From the NCBI GenBank assembly GCA_017631885.1, contig JAGBSH010000017.1:151044-215043 (forward strand): DNA of 64,000 nucleotides, given 5' to 3'. A program made the position numbers and the translations under genes. Of this stretch, positions 17,227-25,789 are shown in pieces. Each line of letters begins with the position of its first letter. Position 1 is the stretch's first letter. The notes beneath the pieces were generated by a model. It ran no database searches, was not told where the DNA came from, and was given only the letters and a program-made list of their open reading frames with translations. The DNA comes from Fibrobacteraceae bacterium. GTDB lineage: Bacteria; Fibrobacterota; Fibrobacteria; Fibrobacterales; Fibrobacteraceae.

Positions 17227-18453
17227 ATGAATTTGGAACAAATCCAATCGTTGAGTCAAAAAATTGAACGCATTCTTGAAGTTTCTCGCGTTTTAAAGGC
17301 AGAGAACTATCGTCTCAACGAAAAAAACACCAACCTTCAACAAAAGCTCAGCGAAATTCAGATTCAAGTTGATAATACGAACGAACTTTTAAAAAGAAAA
17401 GAAGAAGAACGTTTTGCTTTAGAAGAACGTTTTGACGAAATCTCTCTAGCATTAGACGAAAGTAAAAATCTTCTTGAAGTAAAAGACGCCTCTCTTATCG
17501 AAAAACTTTCTACTATTGAACTTCTTTCTTCTGAAAAAGAATCTCTTGAAAAAGAACTTCAAGAGGCTGCACAAGCAAACGATTCGCTTCAACAAAATTT
17601 AAACGGAAAACTTTCTGAAATTACTCTTCTCAAGCAAGACATAGAAACCAATCAACAAGAAATTTCTCGTTTAAACCAAGAATTAGATACCTCTTTAAAT
17701 TCACTTTCTGAAAAAAATCAGGAACTCCAAAACATACAAGAAAAACTCCAACAAGCTGAATCCGAACTTCATTTTCAAAAAGATGAATTACTCTCTAAAG
17801 AAGAACTCATTCAAAAATTACAAGAAGAGAATGAAACTCTTCGAAACGATAACGAATCTTTAAACGAAACATTACAGGATGTCCAGCAGAAATTTGAAGA
17901 TTTAAATAACATGCTCCAGAACACGCTTGATTTAGAAATCACTGAAACAGAAAATTTTGCTGAACAAGAAACTCCAGAGAAGATTATTGTAAACGAAATC
18001 GAGTCTAAAGAAAACATTTCTGAACTTTTAGAAGAATCTGAAAATACAAGTATTGATTCAAGAGATTTCGAATCGCCAACAGATACCACTTTTGAATCTG
18101 CTAGTGAACAAGAAGAAATAATTGTGTCTGCTGCTCGCGAAGAATTTTTCTTAGAAACAGAACCTGCTCCAGAAGAATCTTTTTCACAAATAGAAGAATC
18201 AAGCGACTTGTCTGAAGTCCAAACGGAACCTTCTATTGAAGAAATTTCTATTTCAAAAGAAATTGCCGAAGAATACCAATCAGAAGCGTTAGAATTAGAT
18301 TTTTCTGAACCCATTCAAGAACCTGCTGAAGAAAAACAAGAAGTTCAACAAGAACCAGAAAAAATTACTGAAAAACCAAACAATGAAAACAGCAATTATT
18401 TCCGATTAAAATGGATGATGTCTAATGATCCATTTGGCGTAGGGAGCAAGTAA
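17227..18453 (+). CDS. Long coiled-coil protein upstream of zapA
   Basis: A 408-residue, strongly acidic cytosolic protein. Residues 1 to about 235 are continuous heptad-type coiled coil; residues 236-385 are a Glu/Ser-rich, probably disordered segment; the last about 20 residues (NSNYFRLKWMMSNDPFG) form a distinct aromatic tip that could be a binding peptide. AAGGAG precedes the ATG. Its stop codon overlaps the zapA start by one base, so the two are translationally coupled. The position suggests a partner of ZapA in cell division, by analogy with the coiled-coil ZapB; that is inference. No named family is recognised. Confidence 0.7.
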   Translation: MNLEQIQSLSQKIERILEVSRVLKAENYRLNEKNTNLQQKLSEIQIQVDNTNELLKRKEEERFALEERFDEISLALDESKNLLEVKDASLIEKLSTIELLSSEKESLEKELQEAAQANDSLQQNLNGKLSEITLLKQDIETNQQEISRLNQELDTSLNSLSEKNQELQNIQEKLQQAESELHFQKDELLSKEELIQKLQEENETLRNDNESLNETLQDVQQKFEDLNNMLQNTLDLEITETENFAEQETPEKIIVNEIESKENISELLEESENTSIDSRDFESPTDTTFESASEQEEIIVSAAREEFFLETEPAPEESFSQIEESSDLSEVQTEPSIEEISISKEIAEEYQSEALELDFSEPIQEPAEEKQEVQQEPEKITEKPNNENSNYFRLKWMMSNDPFGVGSK

Positions 18454-18782
18454 TGGAAAAAGAACCGACATCTCTTCGCCCAGCAAAAATCGTTCTTGCA
18501 CAAGAAAGGTTAAACATTCAAACAGACCTTTCAGAACAAGAACTTGATACAGTTGTTGAATTTTTATCCAAAAAGATTGATAAATATATTGGCGAACATA
18601 CAAATGAGACAAAAAAACGTTTGCTTTTAATGGCTTTGGAAATTTCTGCTGAATACTTTGATGTCCGCCGAAAATACCAAAATCTTGAACAGAATTCAAA
18701 AGTTGCCGATAAAGAAATTTCTATGCTCAATGAACTTTTGAATAACGAAATGGAAAAGTCTGCTGAAAATACAACTCTTTAA
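18453..18782 (+). CDS. zapA: Cell-division protein ZapA-like
   Basis: A 109-residue protein. After a short lead it reads RLNIQTDLSEQELDTVVEFLSKKIDKY, then TKKRLLLMALEISAEYFDVRRK, then a C-terminal helix. This matches ZapA: an N-terminal small domain, the 'aryLDekm' helix, the 'rvalmAaLniadEll' helix, and a coiled coil. ZapA bundles FtsZ filaments. The link is supported by context: the structured RNA directly downstream fits the zapA-6S RNA order known in many bacteria. It overlaps the coiled-coil gene by one base. Confidence 0.72.
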   Translation: MEKEPTSLRPAKIVLAQERLNIQTDLSEQELDTVVEFLSKKIDKYIGEHTNETKKRLLLMALEISAEYFDVRRKYQNLEQNSKVADKEISMLNELLNNEMEKSAENTTL

Positions 18783-18801
18783 TTTTTTTTTGAAAAACTT
18801 C

Positions 18802-18830
18802 TTGTTTCTGTAACTTTAGGATTTTATATT
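18802..18830 (+). promoter_or_regulatory. Promoter of the probable 6S RNA
   Basis: TTGTTT (18802-18807), a 17-base spacer and TATATT (18825-18830). The predicted transcription start, about 18835-18837, coincides with the first paired base of the RNA's closing stem. Confidence 0.6.
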
Positions 18831-18835
18831 ATAAG

Positions 18836-19011
18836 AAACATCCTAGCGACGTATGCCCGATCTAACAGGATAATAAAAGCTCGTTACTCTCGGAAATCCG
18901 TTTATACGTGCTTGACACGAAAAACAGAATCTCGAGGAACTGCTATCTTTTCATCGAAAGTAGCTTCGAGCATTTACCGCTTGGGATGTTTTCTCCGCTC
19001 TTTTGGCGGAG
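18836..19011 (+). ncRNA. ssrS: Structured RNA, probable 6S RNA
   Basis: About 175 nt between zapA and mqnC with its own promoter and terminator. The ends form a long closing stem: AAACATCC (18836-18843) pairs with GGATGTTT (18984-18991), then GCG (18846-18848) with CGC (18978-18980). Further in, GCTCG (18879-18883) pairs with CGAGC (18967-18971), leaving a 5'-side single-stranded bubble of about 25 nt; a hairpin (GCTATCTTT / AAAGTAGC) sits on the 3' side. A closing stem, asymmetric central bubble and 3'-side hairpin fit 6S RNA, which binds sigma-70 polymerase, and the zapA neighbourhood supports it. A covariance search would decide. Confidence 0.55.
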
Positions 19012-19020
19012 TTTTTTTTT
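18993..19020 (+). terminator. Terminator after the probable 6S RNA
   Basis: CTCCGC / GCGGAG stem followed by nine T. mqnC starts 8 bases after the T run, and GAGG in between can serve as its RBS. Confidence 0.85.
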
Positions 19021-19028
19021 GAGGATTT

Positions 19029-20063
19029 ATGCACCCTTTACTAAAAAACGCACTTGAAGGCAAGCGTATTGATTCAAACGCCGCGCTTGAAATTTTACGC
19101 CACGCTACTTGGACAGAAGTTGTCCAAGTGGCAAACGCTTTACGCCAGCAAAAGTTACCTGAAAATAGAGTAGGTTACACTGTTTTTAGAATTATCAATT
19201 ACACAAATATTTGTAGCGTTCGCTGTTCTTTTTGTTCTTTTTGCAGGTATGATAACGACAACGATGCTTACACACTGTCTCTTGAAGAAATTCGCACTAA
19301 AACAAAAGAAGCCAAAGCCATTGGGGCTGACCAGATTTTTTTACAAGGTGGCGTTCACCCTGGATTGCCATTGAATTATTATACAGAAATTTTAGAAATG
19401 CTTACTCAAGAAGAAGGTGTTTCTGTACGTGGGTTTTCCCCTGTTGAACTTAAGCGCATGAGCGAGAATTTTAAAATTCCTTTGCCAGAACTTTTAGAAA
19501 TTTTAAAGAAGGCCGGGCTTTCTTCTGTTCCTGGTGCTGGTGCTGAAATTTTATCTGACAGAATGCGAGAAAAATTAAGCCCAAGAAAACTGAATGCCAA
19601 AGAATGGTGCGACACTATGCAATTGTGTCACGAACATGGATTGCCTGGGAGTGCTAATATTGTTTTTGGTAGCGATGAAACTGAAGAAGAAATTATTGAG
19701 CATTTGACTCATATCCGAGATGTTCAAGATAAAACAGGCGGTTTTAAATCATTTGTCGTATGGACTTTCCAGCCGCAAACAAAGGATTTTCCTATTCGCC
19801 ATGTGAGTGGCATGGAATATTTAAAACTCCTTGCGCTTTCTAGAATTTTTCTTGACAATGTGCCCCATATTGAAGTTTCTATTCTTGGAATGGGGCGTGA
19901 ACTTGGCGAAATGGGACTTCACTCTGGTGCTGATGACATCAATAGCATTGTGATTGAAGAAAATGTTTTAAAATCTCAAGGTCTAACTTCTATTGCAGAA
20001 GCTGAAGCATTTATCCGACAAGCTGGTTTTACTCCTTACAGGCGTTCTTTGAATTTTGATTAA
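19029..20063 (+). CDS. mqnC: Dehypoxanthine futalosine cyclase
   Basis: A 344-residue radical SAM enzyme of the MqnC/CofH group. The [4Fe-4S] motif is CSVRCSFC (CxxxCxxC) near residue 61, followed by FLQGGVHPGLPLNYY, SSVPGAGAEIL, NIVFGSDET, FKSFVVWTFQPQ and the C-terminal GADDINSIVIEENV. MqnC cyclises dehypoxanthine futalosine in the futalosine route to menaquinone. That fits an anaerobe using menaquinone for fumarate respiration. The paralogue MqnE and other mqn genes are not in the window. Its transcript would have to start after the 6S terminator, and no obvious promoter is visible there, so read-through is likely. Confidence 0.9.
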   Translation: MHPLLKNALEGKRIDSNAALEILRHATWTEVVQVANALRQQKLPENRVGYTVFRIINYTNICSVRCSFCSFCRYDNDNDAYTLSLEEIRTKTKEAKAIGADQIFLQGGVHPGLPLNYYTEILEMLTQEEGVSVRGFSPVELKRMSENFKIPLPELLEILKKAGLSSVPGAGAEILSDRMREKLSPRKLNAKEWCDTMQLCHEHGLPGSANIVFGSDETEEEIIEHLTHIRDVQDKTGGFKSFVVWTFQPQTKDFPIRHVSGMEYLKLLALSRIFLDNVPHIEVSILGMGRELGEMGLHSGADDINSIVIEENVLKSQGLTSIAEAEAFIRQAGFTPYRRSLNFD

Positions 20064-20120
20064 ACTTTTTGCTTTTGCAAGACTTGTCACTGGCGATGTC
20101 TGAAAGAGTGACGTAATCTA

Positions 20121-20529
20121 CTTGCCTGTAGCTCGCCACACTACGTTCGCGATGACAATTTATACTGCGTTCGCGATGACAATTTGTTTGAACACTTATC
20201 AGCGACTTGTCTTGCGAATCGAACTTGCCGCAAGTTTCTTGTCATTGCGAAGGAATGAAATTTTTTGCGAAGCCTAAATGTGAGCCTGCCACGAGCCACA
20301 CTTGTGGCGTGGTGGAAGCAATCTGCTTGCCTGTAGATCGCCACACTACGTTCGCGATGACAATTTATACTGCGTTCGCGATGACAATTTGTTTGAACAC
20401 TTGTCAGCGACTTGTCTTGCGAATTGAACTTGCCGCAAGTTTCTTGTCATTGCGAAGGAATGAAATTTTTTGCGAAGCCTAAATGTGAGCCTGCCACGAG
20501 GCACACTTGTGGCGTGGTGGAAGCAATCT
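20121..20529. repeat. 205-bp tandem duplication of REP-like sequence
   Basis: Two copies of a 205-bp unit, 20121-20325 and 20326-20529, nearly identical; differences include ATCAGC/GTCAGC, GAATCG/GAATTG and AGCC/AGGC. Each holds two small motifs ending in TTCGCGATGACAA and a piece reading TCATTGCGAAGGAATGAAA. No coding capacity is credible. Confidence 0.88.
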
Positions 20530-20539
20530 GCTTTCAAGC

Positions 20540-20640
20540 AAGACTTGTTTTTGGATTACTTCGCTACGCTCGTAATGACAAAAGCCAAGATGGCCGCGTC
20601 GTCTTAAAAGACTCCTCGCCATGACAAACTGTCCTATGTT
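20540..20640. repeat. Dispersed REP-like element (copy A)
   Basis: Contains GATTACTTCGCTACGCTCG followed by TAATGACAAAAGCCAAGATGG and a short hairpin module ending CTCGCCATGACAA. The same modules recur at 26645-26722 and 29200-29273. Confidence 0.8.
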
Positions 20641-20859
20641 TGCGATGATAAGCTACTCTATGTTTGCGATAAACTGCAGGTAATGAAAAGCTTCTAAACA
20701 AGTGACCGAATGCAAGAAAAGGTTTGTCGACGATTCAAAAGTTGATAAACTTTTGAATCACCTTTCCCCTAAAAAGGGAAATCTGGCTTTAAATACCGCT
20801 GATTTTTGCGTTTACTGATTTTTTATGATTTTTTTCGGGGCTTTCAGGGGGGGGGGCTT
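20641..20859. other. Gap before the rpsB promoter, with a G10 tract
   Basis: Continues the low-information sequence after the repeats. It includes a hairpin-prone CCCCTAAAAAGGGG stretch (about 20765-20780) and a run of ten G at 20847-20856. I see no gene in it. Confidence 0.5.
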
Positions 20860-20888
20860 TTTACAAATTTTCCATGTTTTTCTATCTT
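20860..20888 (+). promoter_or_regulatory. Candidate rpsB promoter
   Basis: TTTACA (20860-20865), 17 bases, TATCTT (20883-20888). The predicted start at about 20895 leaves a leader of about 140 nt before rpsB. Confidence 0.5.
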
Positions 20889-20940
20889 TTGCCTGCTTGT
20901 GTAATTGTGCGCAAGTAAAACCAATCACTGGTTTTTGAGA

Positions 20941-20990
20941 GTCACTTCGGTGGCACACGGCATCTTTAGGTGCAAGTCCGTGCTTTGTGG
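20941..20990 (+). promoter_or_regulatory. Structured rpsB leader, possible S2 autoregulatory element
   Basis: Two consecutive hairpins in the leader. GTCAC-TTCG-GTGGC (20941-20954) is closed by a stable UUCG loop. Then CACGG (20956-20960) pairs with CCGTG (20978-20982) around an inner stem GCATC / GGTGC. They end about 50 bases before the rpsB start. Ribosomal-protein leaders often bind their own product, so S2 or EF-Ts feedback is plausible. Structure is seen; function is inferred. Confidence 0.5.
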
Positions 20991-21036
20991 CTTATTTGAA
21001 AACCGGGTAGTTTAACCGATAAAAAAGGATACTCAA

Positions 21037-21771
21037 ATGGCTAATTTGCCTTCCGTTGAAGACCTGCTTGCTGCAGGCTCCCACTTTGGACACCAGACAC
21101 AACGCTGGAATCCTAAAATGAAACCTTACATTTTGGCAGAAAAGAACGGCATTTATGTGCTTAATCTTTCTAAAACTCGCGATCTTTTGGACGCTGCTGC
21201 TAAAGCTGCTGCTAAAATTTCTGCTGAAGGAAAGAGCGTTTTGTTCGTTGGTACAAAGCCAACTGCTCGCCAAGTGGTAACGGATGCAGCTTCTAGCTGT
21301 AACCATTTCTATGTAGCAAACCGCTGGCTCGGTGGTATGCTCACTAACTTCCAGACTGTTCGTAAGTCCATTAAGCAAATCGATAAAATCGATGCTATGG
21401 AAAACGATGGCCTCTTTAAAGAACTTTCTAAAAAAGAAGTTCTTGACAAGAATCGCGAACGTGAAAAACTTCTTTCCGTATTCGGCGGTATCCGTGAAAT
21501 GGGCGGTCTTCCAGGACTTCTCGTTGTAACAGACCTCGCTCACGAAAAGATTGCTGTTGCTGAAGCACGTCGTTTGCACATTCCTATCATTGGTATTTGC
21601 GATACTAACGTAGACCCAACTCTCGTTGATTTCCCAATTCCAGCAAACGATGACGCTGTAAAGTCAATTAAGCTTATTGTTGACTACATTGCTTCTAACG
21701 TTACCCCACGTTCTAAGGTTGCTAAAGAAGCTAACGAAAACGCTAAAAAGTACGATAACGGAGAAGCCTAA
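21037..21771 (+). CDS. rpsB: 30S ribosomal protein S2
   Basis: A 244-residue S2 protein with the family signatures LLAAGSHFGHQTQRWNPKMK, ILFVGTK-like VLFVGTKPTARQ, NRWLGGMLTNFQTVRKSI, and the C-terminal GICDTNVDPTLVDFPIPANDDA. AAGGAT lies before the ATG. It precedes tsf by 2 bases, the classical rpsB-tsf operon. Codons are strongly biased toward a subset (for example GAA, AAG, CGT), as expected for high expression. A structured leader lies upstream. Confidence 0.98.
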   Translation: MANLPSVEDLLAAGSHFGHQTQRWNPKMKPYILAEKNGIYVLNLSKTRDLLDAAAKAAAKISAEGKSVLFVGTKPTARQVVTDAASSCNHFYVANRWLGGMLTNFQTVRKSIKQIDKIDAMENDGLFKELSKKEVLDKNREREKLLSVFGGIREMGGLPGLLVVTDLAHEKIAVAEARRLHIPIIGICDTNVDPTLVDFPIPANDDAVKSIKLIVDYIASNVTPRSKVAKEANENAKKYDNGEA

Positions 21772-21773
21772 TT

Positions 21774-22655
21774 ATGCAGATTACCGCATCTATGGTTAAT
21801 GAACTTCGCCAAAAAACTGGCGTTGGCATGATGCAATGCAAAAAAGCCTTGACTGAAACTGATGGCGATATGGAAAAGGCTGTAGAACTCTTGCGCAAGC
21901 AAGGTGCTGCAGTTGCCGCTAAACGTGCTGACAAGGCTGCTAACGAAGGTAAAATCTACCTCGTTGACGCTTCTAATCGTGGCGTTGCTTTTGAACTCAG
22001 CTGCGAAACAGAACCTGTTTCCAAGAACGAAGATTTCTGTGCTTTGGCTGACCTTGCTACTAAGGCTGTTAAAGAAAACGATATTCGTTCCGTTGAAGCT
22101 TTGAAAGATGCTTGCGTTGATGGCGTTAAAATTAACGACCGTCTTCAAGATGTTCTTGTGAAAATCCAAGAAAACATCGACTTCCGTAAACTTGCAGTTG
22201 TTGATTGCAATGAAAACGAAGCTCTTGGTTTCTATTCTCACATGAACGGAAAAATCGGTGTTATCGTTCGCTTAGCTTACGAAGGCAATCCTTCTGATAA
22301 AGAAGCTCTTGTTCGCACAGCTAAAGATATCGCTATGCAAGCTGCTGCTTTTGCTCCTGTTGCAGTTAACAGCGCTGCCGTTCCTGCTGAAACAATTGAA
22401 AAAGAACGCGAAATTGCCCGCGCCCAGATTGAAAACTCTGGCAAGGCAACTAAGCCAGAATTCGTTGATCGTCAAATTGAAGGTCGCGTAGCTAAAGTTC
22501 TTAAAGAAATTGTCTTGGAAGACCAGGAATTCTTTATGTCTGACAAAAACCCTAAGAAGCTCAGCGTTAAGGATTACTTGACATCTCTTGCTTCTGGTTT
22601 TGGTCTTACTTCTTTGAAGGTTGTAGATTTCGTTCGTTTCGAACGCGGAAACTAA
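21774..22655 (+). CDS. tsf: Elongation factor Ts
   Basis: A 293-residue EF-Ts, the guanine nucleotide exchange factor of EF-Tu. The N-terminal UBA-like domain and signature are visible in MVNELRQKTGVGMMQCKKAL and DMEKAVELLRKQGA. The two dimerisation subdomains follow, with YSHMNGKIGVIVRL and KDIAMQAAAFAPVAV. Same operon as rpsB, followed by a strong terminator. Confidence 0.97.
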   Translation: MQITASMVNELRQKTGVGMMQCKKALTETDGDMEKAVELLRKQGAAVAAKRADKAANEGKIYLVDASNRGVAFELSCETEPVSKNEDFCALADLATKAVKENDIRSVEALKDACVDGVKINDRLQDVLVKIQENIDFRKLAVVDCNENEALGFYSHMNGKIGVIVRLAYEGNPSDKEALVRTAKDIAMQAAAFAPVAVNSAAVPAETIEKEREIARAQIENSGKATKPEFVDRQIEGRVAKVLKEIVLEDQEFFMSDKNPKKLSVKDYLTSLASGFGLTSLKVVDFVRFERGN

Positions 22656-22736
22656 TTTTTAGTTTGCTGTCTATGAACTTGTAAAAGACGGATTTTTTTA
22701 GCTATCGCTAATTAATTCGGTAAAGGTTGTTAGACG

Positions 22737-22768
22737 TTAGCCGCCCCATTGGGGCGGCTAATTTTTTT
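22737..22768 (+). terminator. rpsB-tsf terminator
   Basis: An 11-bp perfect stem, TTAGCCGCCCC / GGGGCGGCTAA, with an ATT loop and seven T. It separates rpsB-tsf from pyrH. Confidence 0.93.
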
Positions 22769-22886
22769 ATAATCAAATCCTATTTAAAATCATCCATTTT
22801 CATTGTGATTTCATTAAATTTTTATTCCATGACAAGCTAGTTTTTTCTAAATTCGTTAAAGTAAAATTCTTTAGATTTGATTCATT

Positions 22887-23594
22887 ATGGCTAAATTTAA
22901 ACGTGTTCTTTTAAAGCTCAGTGGTGAAGCCCTTGCAGGCGAAAGCGGCCACGGTATTGACAATACAATCCTTTCGGATATGGCAAGTGAAATTGCTTCT
23001 ATGGTTCGGGCAGGTATTCAAGTTGCTTTAGTAATTGGTGGCGGAAATCTTGTTCGTGGGATTTCAGCTTCAGCAGGTGGCATGAACCGCGCTCAAGGCG
23101 ATGCTATGGGAATGCTTGGCACCGTAATGAACGGACTTGCCATGCAGGATGCCTTAGACAAGCAATCCATAGATTCTGTAGTGATGTCTGCTATCCGAAT
23201 GGAACCGGTTTGTGAATTTTTTGATCGTCGCAAAGCGATTAAACTTTTGAATTCAGGTTCTGTTGTGATTTTTTCAGCAGGAACAGGGAACCCATTCTTT
23301 ACGACAGATAGTTGTGCCGCACTTCGAGCCATTGAAACCGAATGCGATGTAATTATGAAGGCAACAAAAGTTGATGGCATTTACACCGCAGACCCAGTAA
23401 AAGACCCAAGTGCCGTTCGTTTTGACGACATTACCTATAAAGAAGTAATTGCTCGCGGTCTTCAAGTGATGGATACAGCGGCAGTAGCTCTTTGTATGGA
23501 ACAAAAAATGCCTATTCTTGTTTTCAAAATGGAAAAAGGAAACTTGACAACAGCTACTGTAGAAGGTAGTTTAGGAACATTAGTACATTGTTAG
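22887..23594 (+). CDS. pyrH: Uridylate kinase
   Basis: A 235-residue UMP kinase of the amino-acid-kinase fold, which makes UDP from UMP. Motifs: [66 protein letters not shown], and [19 protein letters not shown] box (22872-22879) ends only 7 bases before the ATG; if it is the promoter, the mRNA would be almost leaderless. It heads pyrH-frr-uppS-cdsA. Confidence 0.97.
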   Translation: MAKFKRVLLKLSGEALAGESGHGIDNTILSDMASEIASMVRAGIQVALVIGGGNLVRGISASAGGMNRAQGDAMGMLGTVMNGLAMQDALDKQSIDSVVMSAIRMEPVCEFFDRRKAIKLLNSGSVVIFSAGTGNPFFTTDSCAALRAIETECDVIMKATKVDGIYTADPVKDPSAVRFDDITYKEVIARGLQVMDTAAVALCMEQKMPILVFKMEKGNLTTATVEGSLGTLVHC

Positions 23595-23602
23595 GAGATT
23601 TT

Positions 23603-24142
23603 ATGTCCACAGAATATGAAGTAAAAATGGAAAAAGCAGTTGATGCAACTCTTCGTGAATTTGCGAAGTTGCGTGCTGGTCAGGCTTCACCTGCAATTTT
23701 AAATGATATTCGAGTAGATTATTACGGAACGCCTACTCCAATTTCTCAAATTGCTAAAATCTCAGTACCAGAGCCACGCATGTTGCTTGTAAGCCCTTGG
23801 GAAAAACCAATGGTAGATGCTGTTGAAAAAGCAATTCTTGCAGCAAATATCGGTGTTACTCCTATGAAAGACGGAAACTGCATTCGTGTTTCTATGCCAA
23901 TTCTTACAACAGAACGCCGCCAAGAACTTGTAAAAATTGCTCGCAAGCATGCTGAAGATGGCCGTGTAGCTGTACGTAACATTCGTCGCGATGCAAACGA
24001 CGCATTGAAAAAGAAAAAAGACGAAATTTCTGAAGACGATATGAAAAAACAACAAGATGCTATTCAAAAAGCAACGGACAAGTTTATCGCAGACATTGAT
24101 AGCTTGCTTGCTGAAAAAGAAAAAGACATCTTGAAGGTTTAA
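23603..24142 (+). CDS. frr: Ribosome recycling factor
   Basis: A 179-residue RRF that, with EF-G, splits post-termination ribosomes. The ATG at 23603 (MSTEYEVKMEKAVDATLREF) has AGGAG 6 bases upstream and starts 8 bases after the pyrH stop; an earlier ATG inside pyrH lacks support. Family segments: LRAGQASPAILNDIRVDYYG, PISQIAKISVPEPRML, GNCIRVSMPILTTERRQEL, and the helical DDMKKQQDAIQKATDKF. Confidence 0.97.
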   Translation: MSTEYEVKMEKAVDATLREFAKLRAGQASPAILNDIRVDYYGTPTPISQIAKISVPEPRMLLVSPWEKPMVDAVEKAILAANIGVTPMKDGNCIRVSMPILTTERRQELVKIARKHAEDGRVAVRNIRRDANDALKKKKDEISEDDMKKQQDAIQKATDKFIADIDSLLAEKEKDILKV

Positions 24143-24144
24143 GA

Positions 24145-24855
24145 GTGACTAATCAACTTAAACATATTGCCATTATTATGGATGGGAATGGGCGCTGGGC
24201 ACGCAAGCGCGGCTTTGAGCGTTTTCTTGGACATCGAAAAGGAACCGAATCTACGATTGATGCGGTAGAAGTTGGCGTCAACTTAAAACTCGAACACATG
24301 ACTCTTTATGTATTCAGTTCAGAAAATTGGGGCCGCCCAACCAAAGAAGTCGATTACTTGATGAACCTTTTGATTGAAATGGTTTATAAAGAAATCCCAG
24401 ATTTGATGGAAAAGAATGTTAAGTTGGTTGTCATTGGAAACATGGATCGCTTGCCAGAAAAGCCACGCGAAAATTTGCAGATGGCTATTGATAAAACAGC
24501 AAATAATACAGGTATGCAATTAAACCTCGCTATTTCTTATGGTGGCCGTCAAGAAATTGTAGAAGCAGCAAGAGCTCTCGCAGCGCAGGTTGCTATCGGC
24601 ACTTTAAAAGTTGAAGAAATTGACGAAAATTTATTTGCTAAAAACCTGTATTTAAAAGGAGCACCGGACCCTGATTTGGTTATCCGTACTGGTGGCGAAT
24701 TCAGACTTTCAAACTATTTATTATGGCAAGCGGCGTATAGTGAATTTTATGTAACCGATACGCTTTGGCCTGATTTTACAAAAGAAGAATTTATGAAGGC
24801 GATTGAGTTTTATAAAACTCGGGAACGCCGTTTTGGGAAGGTGTTAAATGAATAA
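24145..24855 (+). CDS. uppS: Undecaprenyl diphosphate synthase
   Basis: A 236-residue cis-prenyltransferase making the C55 lipid carrier for cell-wall synthesis. It starts at GTG, 2 bases after the frr stop. Catalytic Asp and loop in IAIIMDGNGRWARKRG; YVFSSENWGRP; SYGGRQEIVEA; and the diphosphate-binding RTGGEFRLSNYLLWQ. UppP, which recycles this carrier, is at 32196-33017. Confidence 0.97.
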   Translation: MTNQLKHIAIIMDGNGRWARKRGFERFLGHRKGTESTIDAVEVGVNLKLEHMTLYVFSSENWGRPTKEVDYLMNLLIEMVYKEIPDLMEKNVKLVVIGNMDRLPEKPRENLQMAIDKTANNTGMQLNLAISYGGRQEIVEAARALAAQVAIGTLKVEEIDENLFAKNLYLKGAPDPDLVIRTGGEFRLSNYLLWQAAYSEFYVTDTLWPDFTKEEFMKAIEFYKTRERRFGKVLNE

Positions 24856-25726
24856 CTTAGCGCAACGCGTTATAACCGCTGTAATAGCCATTCCAGTGGT
24901 CTTTTTTTTGTTGTGGTTTTGTGATTACACACGCATTGGCCTTATGTGTTTTTTAGGCGCTGTCGGTGCTCTTGAATGGGCCAAAATGGTCCGTAAAAAA
25001 TATGGTGGTCCTGACGTTCGTTTTCTAGCTTTTGCGGCTTCACTTGCTTTAACTCTTGCTTGGGCTTTAAAAGACGGGCTTTTCTTTGATTTGCCAGCAG
25101 TTCCTTTTGTTCTTGGCATGACCATGCTTTCAATACTTGCTATTTACATTGCCATTGCTTATGCAAAAGTTGAAATAGAATCTTTATTCCCTTGGCTTGT
25201 AATGCAATTAGGTGCCCCTCTTTACCTTGGTCTTTGGGGTGGTATGAACGTCACACTCATGAAAAGCGGTCAAGGTTTTGAACAATGCTATGCTTTCTTG
25301 TTGCTAGTCACTTCTATGTGGGGTTGTGATACTGTTGCCTACTTCTTTGGTAAATTTGTCGCCGGCAAAGGGCCATTTGGCAGGCACCTTTTTGCTCCAA
25401 CAATCAGCCCTAAAAAAACTTGGGAAGGCGCTTTTGCAGGAACGATTTTTACTATGCTTTGGGTAATGTTTTTAGCCCCAAAAGCACTTGCTGGTTTTGG
25501 CGTTGAATTTGACATAACAAAAGGACTTTTGCTTGGGCTTTTATTCGCCATCGCAGGCCAGGCTGGCGATCTTTTAATGTCAGCATTAAAACGCTGGAGT
25601 GGGATTAAAGATTCCGGCAATCTTTTTGTTGGCCATGGTGGCGTTTTAGACCGTTGCGATTCATTCTATTTAGCAGCTCCGATGCTAGTTCTTTTACTTG
25701 ATTTCTTTAAAGTCATCGCCGTTTAA
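24848..25726 (+). CDS. cdsA: Phosphatidate cytidylyltransferase
   Basis: A 292-residue inner-membrane enzyme forming CDP-diacylglycerol, the branch point of phospholipid synthesis. About eight hydrophobic helices. The CDS signature is complete: SALKRWSGIKDSGNL, then GHGGVLDRCDSF. Also FGRHLFAPTISPKKTWEG. It overlaps uppS by 8 bases (ATG within the uppS stop region), so translation is coupled. The dxr and rseP genes that often follow are absent here. Confidence 0.96.
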   Translation: MNNLAQRVITAVIAIPVVFFLLWFCDYTRIGLMCFLGAVGALEWAKMVRKKYGGPDVRFLAFAASLALTLAWALKDGLFFDLPAVPFVLGMTMLSILAIYIAIAYAKVEIESLFPWLVMQLGAPLYLGLWGGMNVTLMKSGQGFEQCYAFLLLVTSMWGCDTVAYFFGKFVAGKGPFGRHLFAPTISPKKTWEGAFAGTIFTMLWVMFLAPKALAGFGVEFDITKGLLLGLLFAIAGQAGDLLMSALKRWSGIKDSGNLFVGHGGVLDRCDSFYLAAPMLVLLLDFFKVIAV

Positions 25727-25748
25727 TAAAAAAATCAGATTATTTTAC

Positions 25749-25780
25749 GCGGTTTCAGCTCATTTGAAACCGCATTTTTT
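25749..25780 (+). terminator. Terminator after cdsA
   Basis: GCGGTTTCA / TGAAACCGC stem and a T run. It ends the pyrH-frr-uppS-cdsA transcript. Confidence 0.88.
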
Positions 25781-25789
25781 ATAAAAAGA

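Noticed and set aside
17811-18314. Ser-rich 167-residue minus frame
   Set aside because: Antisense of the Glu-rich coiled-coil gene; Glu codons read backwards give Ser and Phe. No RBS or neighbour support.
20141-20624. Several 60-90-residue frames in the repeats after mqnC
   Set aside because: They simply follow the 205-bp repeat and the REP-like modules, with no signal of translation.
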